A DNA stretch of 64,000 bases, from assembly GCF_018614655.1 (NCBI RefSeq), contig NZ_JAGGOG010000013.1, positions 124,001 to 188,000 on the forward strand. Direction: 5' to 3'. A program made the position numbers and the translations under genes. Below are positions 18,385-25,832 of the stretch, in pieces (the stretch's first letter is position 1; each line of letters starts with the position of its first letter). This DNA comes from Pseudomonas fluorescens. GTDB lineage: Bacteria; Pseudomonadota; Gammaproteobacteria; Pseudomonadales; Pseudomonadaceae. The notes beneath the pieces were generated by a model. The model did not search any database. It saw only the letters and a program-made list of their open reading frames with translations, and was not told where the DNA came from.

Positions 18385-19749
18385 TTACAGTTTCTGGAAC
18401 GCCGGACTCAACCGGCCGCTGATGCAATACAAAATCACCGACAGCGCCAACAAGCCGATGATAATCATGATGTCCCGGGCCGAAGCCTCAAGGATCAGGG
18501 TAAACAATAGATAGCCGGCCCCCAGCACCGCCAGCAATGCCGGCAATGGCCACAGCGGCATGCGATAGGGATGTTCGCGATCGCGCAGCAGCGCCCGGCT
18601 CATCAGCGCACTCAGGGCCACCACCAGGTACACCAGCATGATCAGCAGCACGCTGAAGGACGTCAGATCCGCCAGGTTGGAGCTGAAACTGAGCAGCGCC
18701 GACGGAACCGCCAGGAACAACGTCGCCAGCCACGGTGAGTCCCAGCGCGGATGAATGCGGGTGAACAGTTTATTGATACTGGGCGTCCACAACGCATCGC
18801 GGCCGCTGCTGAATACCACCCGGCCGATCTGGATGACGATGGCGACGATGGCATTGAACACCGACAGGAAGATCCCGGCGCTCACCAGCCGTGACAAGGT
18901 CTCATTGCCGTGGCTGGTCAACAAGTAGCCGATAGGATCGGGGCTGCTGATCATGGCACTGAGGGACGGCGCGCCAATCAACAGCGCGGTGATCGGTACT
19001 AACTCGATCACCACCACCAAACCCAGGGACCACAAAACAGCTTTGTGTACACCCTTGCCGCCGCATTTCATGTCTTCGGCCAGCAGCACCGCCGGGCCGT
19101 AACCATTGAACGAGAACAGGCCGATGCCCACCGCGCCAATCACCAGGGCCCAGGGTGCCAGGTGCAACACACCGTTTTCGACAATTTGCGGTTGGAACAA
19201 CACGCTGGCCGGCTGCACCGGATTGCCGAAGCCGATAAACACGATCACCAGCAACGCGGCCACTTCCAGCAGCAAGCAAGTGCCCGTGATCCAGGCATTG
19301 AGCTTGATATTGAGAATCCCCAGGGCGTAGCTGCAGACCACGATTACCAGGGCCACGGTTTGTGAGTCGAATTGGGTGCCCAGGGCATTGTTGAGGTACG
19401 TCGCGGCGCCGGTGGCCAGCACCGGCGGGATAAACAGCAGCATCACCAGCACCGTGAGGAAGGTCGCGTAGCCGGCCATGCCGCCGAACACGCGCTTGGC
19501 GTAAACGTATTCACCCCCGGCGCTGTTATGGGCACGGCCCAGTTCGGCGTAACAGAAGGCGAACATCAGCGCGAGCACCGCCGCCATCACGAACGCCAGG
19601 AACACCCCGCTGCCGGCCTGCTGGATGGCGAATGGCGCAATCACGAATACGGAACTGGCCGGGGTCACCGCCGAGACGGTAATCGCGACAACGTCGAACA
19701 CGCTCAAGGTGGGTTTCAACACGCCGTCGGGCGCAGGGGAAGCACTCAT
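18385..19749 (-). CDS. APC-superfamily amino acid permease
   Basis: A 454-residue inner-membrane transporter with about twelve hydrophobic segments. The N-terminal VFDVVAITVSAVTPASSVF and the following CYAELGRAHNSAGGEYVYAKRVFG are typical of the amino acid-polyamine-organocation family (TM1 glycine/serine-rich turn, then the E-L-x-x-A...G-G-x-Y motif). Substrate cannot be read from sequence. It forms a two-gene operon with the P1 peptidase downstream and is divergent from a LuxR-type regulator, which probably controls it. Confidence 0.88.
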   Translation of the reverse strand: MSASPAPDGVLKPTLSVFDVVAITVSAVTPASSVFVIAPFAIQQAGSGVFLAFVMAAVLALMFAFCYAELGRAHNSAGGEYVYAKRVFGGMAGYATFLTVLVMLLFIPPVLATGAATYLNNALGTQFDSQTVALVIVVCSYALGILNIKLNAWITGTCLLLEVAALLVIVFIGFGNPVQPASVLFQPQIVENGVLHLAPWALVIGAVGIGLFSFNGYGPAVLLAEDMKCGGKGVHKAVLWSLGLVVVIELVPITALLIGAPSLSAMISSPDPIGYLLTSHGNETLSRLVSAGIFLSVFNAIVAIVIQIGRVVFSSGRDALWTPSINKLFTRIHPRWDSPWLATLFLAVPSALLSFSSNLADLTSFSVLLIMLVYLVVALSALMSRALLRDREHPYRMPLWPLPALLAVLGAGYLLFTLILEASARDIMIIIGLLALSVILYCISGRLSPAFQKL

Positions 19750-19947
19750 ATCGTTATCCTCGTGATTATTGTTGGTATGAGGCAGAAACGAAAAGGGATG
19801 GCTGCGCGAGATATGTTTCCCGCTGGCTGTCAGCGAATCTAGACCCTGTATTCCACGCGGCCAATTCCCCTATTGGAGTACTCCCCTTGACGGGAACCGG
19901 TAAAAGTCGAAACCTTGCGCGATCTTTTCGCCGTCGGAGCACCGTAC

Positions 19948-20742
19948 ATGAGCCTGTTCAGGGAAGTCGGCATGCACGCCGGACTGGGTCGAACCGTGTC
20001 GCAGATCGGTACCGAGCGCTTCTGGAAGCAGTTGATCCTGTTGTTGCACCAATGCCTGCCCTTCGACAATGCCCTGGCGATTTTCTACCCCCTTGAGGGC
20101 GCACCCGAGGCGCTGGAGGAATACGACGCCCAACCCAGCAACAAACCCACACCGATGCTGATTTACCTCAATGGTTTGTACTTGATCGATCCGTTTTTCC
20201 AGGCGTGTCGGGACGGCTACGCCAGCGGTGTGTACCACCTTGAAGAAGTGGCACCGGATCACTTTCGCCAAAGCGAATACTTCCTCAATTACTTCCACGA
20301 CAACGTGTTGGAAGACGAGGCGCAGTTCATTCTGCAATTGCCGGGCAGCGGGACCTTGTCCCTGTCCCTGGGCATGCAAAGGATGTTTACCCCTGGTGAA
20401 ACGGGACTGCTGACGACCCTCTGCGCCTGGGTGCTGCCGTTGATGCAACAGCATTGGCAACAAAGCACCCAGCGGGCGCCGGCGCCAGACGCCATGGCCA
20501 GCCAGATTCGTGATGCCTTGAGTCATTTTGGCAGTGGCGTGCTGTCAGAGCGCGAGCTGGAAATCGCTCGCCTGGTATTGCGCGGGTTTTCTTCCAAGGC
20601 CATGGCCGAACGCCTGAGCATCTCACCGGACACGGTCAAGGTTCATCGCCGGCATCTGTATGCCAAGTTGGATATCTCGTCACAACCGGAGTTGTTTTCG
20701 TTGTTTATCCAATCGTTGGGGCATGATCTGGAGAACCCTTAG
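19948..20742 (+). CDS. LuxR-type HTH transcriptional regulator
   Basis: A 264-residue regulator. The C-terminal LuxR/GerE helix-turn-helix is clear: VLSERELEIARLVLRGFSSK, then ERLSISPDTVKVHRRHLYAKL (about 200-250). The N-terminal 180 residues are not a receiver or a recognisable autoinducer domain. ATG at 19948 has GGAG eight bases upstream; a longer frame from a TTG at 19915 lacks a site. It is divergent from the permease/P1 peptidase operon with about 200 bp between, suggesting local control of that pair. Confidence 0.88.
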   Translation: MSLFREVGMHAGLGRTVSQIGTERFWKQLILLLHQCLPFDNALAIFYPLEGAPEALEEYDAQPSNKPTPMLIYLNGLYLIDPFFQACRDGYASGVYHLEEVAPDHFRQSEYFLNYFHDNVLEDEAQFILQLPGSGTLSLSLGMQRMFTPGETGLLTTLCAWVLPLMQQHWQQSTQRAPAPDAMASQIRDALSHFGSGVLSERELEIARLVLRGFSSKAMAERLSISPDTVKVHRRHLYAKLDISSQPELFSLFIQSLGHDLENP

Positions 20743-20757
20743 CCTCGGCGTCGCATC

Positions 20758-20898
20758 CTACGCAGCCTCGCTGGCGCTCGACAGCTGCTACGGGGATCAG
20801 ATGGAACTACCCCACGTTTGCCAGGTGAAGTTCAAGACGGTATCTACGCCACGCACCTCGTTCGTAGCAGTTGTCGAGCGCCAGCGAGGCTACGTAGG
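20758..20898. repeat. REPIN, family D, beside the RAYT gene
   Basis: Inverted arms: cgcagcctcgctggcgctcg at 20761-20780 and gtcgagcgccagcgaggcta at 20873-20892, with an internal spacer of about 70 bp. The same arm recurs once at 29649-29682 inside the long inverted repeat. Its place 34 bp from the RAYT gene suggests it is the cognate substrate. Confidence 0.85.
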
Positions 20899-20931
20899 CC
20901 ACACCACACACATAAAGCCGTCCCCCTCACC

Positions 20932-21390
20932 TCACAACCACCACACATCCCAAAGCGGATAATCATGAACCCGCCCTACCAACCCTGCTCGAACCGGATT
21001 GCAAACTACATAACGAGCAAAGTCCTTCAAGTCTTCTTCACGACGCATGCCACGGTCGTGGTAACCCTTCTGCCAAAGCGGCCCCTTGCGACCTAGAGCG
21101 CGATTGACCACCAGGCTGCTTCGCGATTTTATTCGGCACATCAATTCCGCCAGCGTCTTGCCCTGAAGCTGAACCAGCCAATGAACGTGATCCGGCATGA
21201 CAACAAACGCCAGAGAGTTCCCCCATTGATCTTCATGTGCCTGACGCAGTTGCTTCACCAACAGCCGCCCCAACTGCCAATCCTCAAAAATCGGTTCTCT
21301 GTGGTAAGTCACAGCGGTCAACAGATACACGCCACCCACCTCTGACGCCCGCCCGATCCTTAATCGTCCAGGCTTGTTCAATACAGGCAT
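20932..21390 (-). CDS. REP-associated tyrosine transposase (RAYT, Y1/IS200-like)
   Basis: A 152-residue single-strand transposase of the RAYT group, thought to mobilise REP/REPIN sequences. The metal-binding HxH lies in FVVMPDHVHWLVQL. The downstream WQKGYHDRGMRREEDLKDFA carries the catalytic Tyr, followed by RYVVCNPVRAGLV. The ATG at 21390 (MPVLNKPGRLRIG) has GGAGGCAAGGA just upstream and is preferred over the longer frame. The length is complete for the group. It ends 34 bp from a family-D REPIN. No terminal inverted repeats of an IS were found, as expected for RAYTs. Confidence 0.92.
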   Translation of the reverse strand: MPVLNKPGRLRIGRASEVGGVYLLTAVTYHREPIFEDWQLGRLLVKQLRQAHEDQWGNSLAFVVMPDHVHWLVQLQGKTLAELMCRIKSRSSLVVNRALGRKGPLWQKGYHDRGMRREEDLKDFARYVVCNPVRAGLVGRVHDYPLWDVWWL

Positions 21391-21480
21391 TCCTTGCCTC
21401 CCGCTCAATATCAGGAGGAAAGGAAAGTACCTGCTTTGCCGCTTAGGCAGAGGTGCAGATGAACAACGAAATATTGCCGA

Positions 21481-22560
21481 TCAGCGCCCCGTACGAATGG
21501 TGTTCCACACCCGCGTGCGGATCCGGTCGATATTCAGCGGCATCGCTTCCAGCGCAAACAACTTGCCCATCATTTCCGGACTCGGGTACACCTTGGTGTC
21601 GCTCTTGATCGCCGGGTCCACCAGGCTGTCGGCCGCTGCGTTACCGTTGGCGTAGTGCACATGGTTCGTGATGCTGGCCATCACGTCGGGGCGCAGCAGG
21701 TAGTTCATGAAGGCATAACCGGCCTGTTCATCCGGGGCATCCGCGGGCATGGCTACCATGTCGAACCAGATGGCAGCGCCTTCCCTGGGAATGTTGTAGC
21801 CGATCTTCACGCCGTTCTTGGCTTCGGTAGCGCGGCTTTCGGCTTGCAGGATGTCACCAGAGAAGCCGACCGCCACGCAGATATCGCCATTGGCCAGGTC
21901 GCTGGTGTATTTCGAGGAGTGGAAGTAACTGACGTAAGGCCGCACTTTCATCAGCAGCGCTTCAGCTTTCTTGTAGTCCTCGGGGTTCTTGCTGTGGTGT
22001 GGCAGGCCCAGGTAATTCAACGCGGCCGGCAGCAGTTCCGGACCGTTGTCGAGGATGGCAACCCCGCACTTTTGCAGCTTTTCCATGTATTCGGGCTTGA
22101 AGATCAGGTCCCAGGAGTCCACCGGGGCGTTGTCCCCGAGCACGGCCTTGACCTTGTCGATGTTGTAGCCGATGCCGGTGCTGCCCCACAGGTACGGGAA
22201 GCCGTGGGCATTGCCCGGGTCGTTGTTTTCCAGGGCCTTGAGCAGCACCGGGTTGAGGTTTTTCCAGTTGGGCAACTGGCTCTTGTCGAGTTTCTTCAGT
22301 GCCCCACCCTGGATCTGCCGGGCCATGAAGTGGTTGGACGGAAACACCACGTCATAGCCGGATTTGCCGGTCATCAACTTGCCGTCGAGGGTTTCGTTGC
22401 TGTCATAGACGTCGTAGGTGAAAGCAATGCCGGTTTCTTTCTGGAAGCTCTTCGTGGTATCCGGGGCGATGTAGTCCGACCAGTTGTAGATTTTTACCGT
22501 TTCAGCGGCCTGGCTGAGGGAGGCCACCAGCAACAGGGGCAACAGGACAATGGGTTTCAT
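21481..22560 (-). CDS. Periplasmic polyamine-binding protein (PotF/SpuD-like)
   Basis: A 359-residue solute-binding protein. It has a signal peptide (residues 1-18, ending SQAAE) followed by TVKIYNWSDYIAPDTTKSFQ, a hallmark of putrescine/spermidine-binding PotF/SpuD/SpuE proteins. GYDVVFPSNHFM, GSTGIGYN and GAAIWFDMVAMPADAP are also typical. No ABC permease or ATPase gene lies next to it, so it must use one encoded elsewhere or work as a sensor. It is the last gene of the AraC-FAD oxidase-cupin-binding protein cluster. Putrescine versus another amine cannot be decided here. Confidence 0.9.
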   Translation of the reverse strand: MKPIVLLPLLLVASLSQAAETVKIYNWSDYIAPDTTKSFQKETGIAFTYDVYDSNETLDGKLMTGKSGYDVVFPSNHFMARQIQGGALKKLDKSQLPNWKNLNPVLLKALENNDPGNAHGFPYLWGSTGIGYNIDKVKAVLGDNAPVDSWDLIFKPEYMEKLQKCGVAILDNGPELLPAALNYLGLPHHSKNPEDYKKAEALLMKVRPYVSYFHSSKYTSDLANGDICVAVGFSGDILQAESRATEAKNGVKIGYNIPREGAAIWFDMVAMPADAPDEQAGYAFMNYLLRPDVMASITNHVHYANGNAAADSLVDPAIKSDTKVYPSPEMMGKLFALEAMPLNIDRIRTRVWNTIRTGR

Positions 22561-22620
22561 GAGTCGATTTCCTGGCGGTTATAGGGCTGTTTTTATGGCA
22601 GGCGATCAAGGATCAAAGGT

Positions 22621-22968
22621 TTACAGAATCAACACGTAGGTCTTGCGCACGGTTTCCTGGATGTCCCAGATACCGGTGCTGTTGGCGGGCAACATGAGTG
22701 CATCACCGGCTTCGATGTGCAGGGTTTCGCCGTTGTCCGGGGTAAAGGTGCAGCGGCCCTGGATGAAGTGACAGAACTCCTGGGCGACGATCTGGCGACG
22801 CCAGCGCCCGGGGGTGCACTCCCAGATGCCGGTTTCGACGCCATCGCTGCGCTCCACGCTCAAGGTCGAAGCCACGGCCACCGGAGTGCCCAGCGGTGCG
22901 GCAACGGGAGCGGAGTCCGGCAAGTGGGCACTGAGGGTGTCTTTGAATTGAGTGATGCTCATGGTCAT
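22621..22968 (-). CDS. Cupin-domain protein (Cupin_3/DUF861-like)
   Basis: A 115-residue single-domain cupin. The beta-barrel signature is seen in GIWECTPGRWRRQIVAQEFCHFIQGRCTF and GETLHIEAGDALMLPANSTGIWDI. Cupins of this type often sit with amine or ureidoglycolate catabolism genes. Here it lies between the FAD oxidase (21 bp) and the polyamine-binding protein (60 bp). The first two ATGs (22968 and 22962) are both possible; the ribosome site is poor. The reaction is unknown. Confidence 0.85.
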   Translation of the reverse strand: MTMSITQFKDTLSAHLPDSAPVAAPLGTPVAVASTLSVERSDGVETGIWECTPGRWRRQIVAQEFCHFIQGRCTFTPDNGETLHIEAGDALMLPANSTGIWDIQETVRKTYVLIL

Positions 22969-22989
22969 ACCTGCAGTAGTTGAAACGAC

Positions 22990-24396
22990 TTAGTGCATGA
23001 AGCCTTCCATGAACCCCGCAACCCCGCTGGCTAACCGGCGGCGCCAAGGCGCGCTGTCGGGGTTGGCCAAGGTCTGATCTTCGTGGACAAAGCTGCGAAT
23101 GATCGCGTTGTAGCCCAGCCAGCGGCAGGGTTCCGGTTCCCAGGCCTTGAGCGCGTCCAGGGAGCCTTGAGGAATAACCCATGGCTGGCTGACCAGCGGC
23201 GTGTCGAGGCCCAGGATCATGTCCGCCAGGGTCCGGCCACCGAGATTGCTGGCCCCTACTCCCTCACCGCCATAGCCGCCGGATAAAGCAATCCCTGCCT
23301 TATGATCACAGAGCATGTGCGGCCTGAAGCGCCGGGACATGCCCAGGTTGCCGCCCCAAGCATGCGTGATGCGTACGCCCTTGAGTTGGGGAAACAGCTC
23401 GCTGAACAGGTAGCGGCGCAGCTCCACTTCACTGTCTGTCAGATCGAAGCTGTGCCGCAGCTTGCCGGCAAACTGATAGCCGCCACGGGCACCGAACACG
23501 AGACGGTTGTCCGCCGTGCGCTGGCCATAGGTGACCTGGCGGCTGCTTTCGCCAAACGCCTGGCCTCGGCTCAGGCCGATTTCGTCCCAGGTGCTGGCGG
23601 ACAGCGGCTCGGTGGCGACGATCAGGCTTTGTACCGGCAACTGATAGCGCCCCAACGGCGCCAAGGTCGTGGCATAGCCCTCGACTGCCGGCACCACCCA
23701 GGAAGCGCGGACCACGGCCTTGTTGGTGCGCAAGCTCCCGGACTGCCAGTGGGTCACCGGGCTGTTTTCGTAGATATTGACGCCCATTTGCTCGACTAGC
23801 CGCGCCAGAGCGCGCACCAGCTTGGCTGGGTGAATAGTCGCGACATGGGGGGCGTAAATGCCGCCGTAAGGCTTGGCGATGCGAATCTGCTCGGCCAACT
23901 GCTGCGGGCTCAACCAGCGGTAATCCTCTTCGGTGAGGCCCTGGGCATGGAGCTTTTTCAGGTATTGACGCAGGCTGGTTTCCTGCTCCGGATAGCGGGC
24001 AGCGCAGTACAGCACCCCGCCCTTGCGGTAATCGCAATCGATGCCTTCACGCTCGATCACCTGGGCCACTTCATCGGGGATGCCATGCAGCAAGTCGAAC
24101 GACGCCCGGCGTTGCTCGGGGGACAAACCCGCCAGTAAGCGGTCTTCCCCCAACAGATTGCCCATCAACCAGCCACCGTTGCGGCCCGAAGCACCAAAGC
24201 CGGCGGTTTGCGCCTCGATGATGGCGATCTTCAGTTCAGGAGCCTGGCGCTTGAGGTAATAGGCGGTCCACAGCCCGGTATAACCAGCACCGATGATCGC
24301 CACATTGACGTCCAGGTCCTGCTCCAGAGGCGGACGCGCCACCAGCGGCTCGTCCAACTGGTCCATCCATAAACTGATAGTGCGCCACGCCGGCAT
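22990..24396 (-). CDS. FAD-dependent amine oxidoreductase (DAO family, PuuB-like)
   Basis: A 468-residue flavoenzyme. The N-terminal dinucleotide-binding motif VAIIGAGYTGLWTAYYL is near residues 32-48 and is followed by FGASGRNGGWLMGN, characteristic of gamma-glutamylputrescine/glycine-type oxidases of the DAO family. A C-terminal GGYGGEGVGASNLGGRTLAD supports the fold. ATG at 24396 has GGAG six bases upstream; an upstream GTG is less likely. Given a polyamine-binding protein and a cupin in the same operon, oxidation of a polyamine or its derivative is the best guess; the substrate is inferred, not seen. Confidence 0.88.
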   Translation of the reverse strand: MPAWRTISLWMDQLDEPLVARPPLEQDLDVNVAIIGAGYTGLWTAYYLKRQAPELKIAIIEAQTAGFGASGRNGGWLMGNLLGEDRLLAGLSPEQRRASFDLLHGIPDEVAQVIEREGIDCDYRKGGVLYCAARYPEQETSLRQYLKKLHAQGLTEEDYRWLSPQQLAEQIRIAKPYGGIYAPHVATIHPAKLVRALARLVEQMGVNIYENSPVTHWQSGSLRTNKAVVRASWVVPAVEGYATTLAPLGRYQLPVQSLIVATEPLSASTWDEIGLSRGQAFGESSRQVTYGQRTADNRLVFGARGGYQFAGKLRHSFDLTDSEVELRRYLFSELFPQLKGVRITHAWGGNLGMSRRFRPHMLCDHKAGIALSGGYGGEGVGASNLGGRTLADMILGLDTPLVSQPWVIPQGSLDALKAWEPEPCRWLGYNAIIRSFVHEDQTLANPDSAPWRRRLASGVAGFMEGFMH

Positions 24397-24444
24397 ACCC
24401 AACTCCACCACCTAAAATCGATGGTGTGATCCTAGTGCCTGACC

Positions 24445-25269
24445 TCAGGGAGCGTCTTGCGCGCGTGCACGCAGGGAAATTTGTTTGACGTAGGCCTTGG
24501 GCGACAGGCCGGTGTGCTGGCGGAAGCAGCTGTAGAAGGCCGACAGGGAATTGAAACCCGCGGCAAAGGCCAACTCATCGATGCGAATCGGCGGTACGGC
24601 CGTGTCCAGCGTCGCAAGCAAATGCTGCAAGCGTGCCTGGTTGACGTAGCGGTAAAAGCTCTGCCCCAGCACCTGGTTCAACAGGTAGGAAATCTGGTTG
24701 CGGCTGTAACCACACTCCTTGGCCACCTGTTGCAGGTCCAGCTCCGGGTCCAAATAGGGTTGCTGGCGCTGGAAGTACTGCTGCAAGTCGTTGGCCAGGT
24801 AACTCAACTGTTGGGGCGACAGGCCCAGGCGGCTGACGGTCGGGCGCTGCGCCTGGGAGCGCGTACGACTGGTGGGTTGCTCATGCACCAGTGATGCATA
24901 TTCATTGACCCGCCAGATCAAACCATCGCGCACGGTGATTGCTTCACTGGTGCGAAACGACACCAGGCCCTGACTCCCCCGCAGGGTGATGCGGTATTGA
25001 ATGAATGCCGTGTCGCCGTCGACGCGGATACGATCACTGTGCTCAATGGCTTCGTCAGGGCCGCGGGGCATGCTGGCGCGCAGGTAATCACGCAGCTCAT
25101 CGAAGCCCACGACGCGGTTCTGGAAGAAGTCGTGATACTGGATAGCCGGGTGGTAGTACGCCATGACGCCTTCCAGGTCCCGGCGCTTCCAGCAAAGATG
25201 ATGGCGCAGGACGATCTCGCCGGTGGCCTGGGCTTGGTGGGAATCATCGTCTGGGGCGATGTCGGGCAT
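24445..25269 (-). CDS. AraC-family regulator with N-terminal SnoaL/NTF2-like domain
   Basis: A 274-residue protein with two domains. Residues about 15-130 resemble a SnoaL-like (NTF2) ligand-binding fold (HHLCWKRRDLEGVMAYYHPA, then the tail of a polyketide-cyclase-like barrel). Residues about 165-270 are an AraC helix-turn-helix pair (CGYSRNQISYLLNQVLGQSF and AFAAGFNSLSAFYSCFRQHTG). It is first in the amine-oxidase cluster, so it likely senses the substrate and activates these genes. The start at 25269 was chosen because homologous sequence begins there; the ribosome site is weak and the open frame extends further upstream. Confidence 0.85.
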   Translation of the reverse strand: MPDIAPDDDSHQAQATGEIVLRHHLCWKRRDLEGVMAYYHPAIQYHDFFQNRVVGFDELRDYLRASMPRGPDEAIEHSDRIRVDGDTAFIQYRITLRGSQGLVSFRTSEAITVRDGLIWRVNEYASLVHEQPTSRTRSQAQRPTVSRLGLSPQQLSYLANDLQQYFQRQQPYLDPELDLQQVAKECGYSRNQISYLLNQVLGQSFYRYVNQARLQHLLATLDTAVPPIRIDELAFAAGFNSLSAFYSCFRQHTGLSPKAYVKQISLRARAQDAP

Positions 25270-25447
25270 AAAACGCTCTGAGGCTGGCAAACGTACGAGC
25301 TTGCCGAACTTTTCCAGGGGCTTCAATGGCCAATTGACGGTTCTGACTAATGGCCTATCGCCCAAAGCTCTGTGGGATATGACGCACATCAAATGAATGG
25401 ATGACAACCGCCGAACGGGGCCAAAAAACTGCCCTGGGTGTTGCGAA

Positions 25448-25469
25448 CGAATGCTATTTTTAGCATTCG
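25448..25469. promoter_or_regulatory. Perfect 9-bp inverted repeat in the araC/DUF1652 divergent region
   Basis: cgaatgcta and tagcattcg flank a TTTT centre, about 60 bp before the DUF1652 start and about 180 bp before the AraC-type start. It could be an operator or a small hairpin. The site lies in an otherwise gene-free divergent promoter region of about 257 bp. Confidence 0.5.
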
Positions 25470-25526
25470 ACAGCCAAGACCAGTGACGGTCATGGCGCCC
25501 CTGCCGCGAGCTAAAGGAAGCGCTCA

Positions 25527-25799
25527 ATGAACAAGGTGGGCAACATGAATAAAGTGACATTCCCCAACGCCTGCCAGCTGATGCGCTGGCATTTTCACCC
25601 GATGGGCTTCGAGGCGAGCATGGACACTCCCGCCAGCATGATCGCTCGGCTGTTTGATCGAGCCTCCGGCGAAACCCTGATCGCCATTGCCGGCATTCCC
25701 TGCGCCACAGTGATGAATGCGGCGGATGTGGAGCGGATTATCGAGGCCGTCGAGGACGAGCTGGAGTCGTTTGTGCCGCCGCTGTCCCTGCGGGCTTGA
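25527..25799 (+). CDS. DUF1652-domain protein
   Basis: A 90-residue protein of the pseudomonad DUF1652 family, recognised from CQLMRWHFHPMGFEASMD and LIAIAGIPCATVMNAADVERII. Function is unknown. AAAGGAAG precedes the ATG at 25527 by about six bases; a second in-frame ATG lies at 25545. It is divergent from the AraC gene and convergent with the helicase gene, with a REP-like hairpin between the latter two. Confidence 0.85.
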   Translation: MNKVGNMNKVTFPNACQLMRWHFHPMGFEASMDTPASMIARLFDRASGETLIAIAGIPCATVMNAADVERIIEAVEDELESFVPPLSLRA

Positions 25800-25803
25800 T
25801 TTC

Positions 25804-25832
25804 GGTAGGAGCGAGCGTGCTCGCTCCTACCG
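25804..25832. terminator. Hairpin between convergent genes
   Basis: ggtaggagcgagc and gctcgctcctacc form a perfect stem followed by GTTTTGAT on the plus strand. It could end DUF1652 transcription. It overlaps the last few codons of the convergent helicase gene, whose stop is at 25827. The arm resembles a minor Pseudomonas REP family. Confidence 0.7.
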
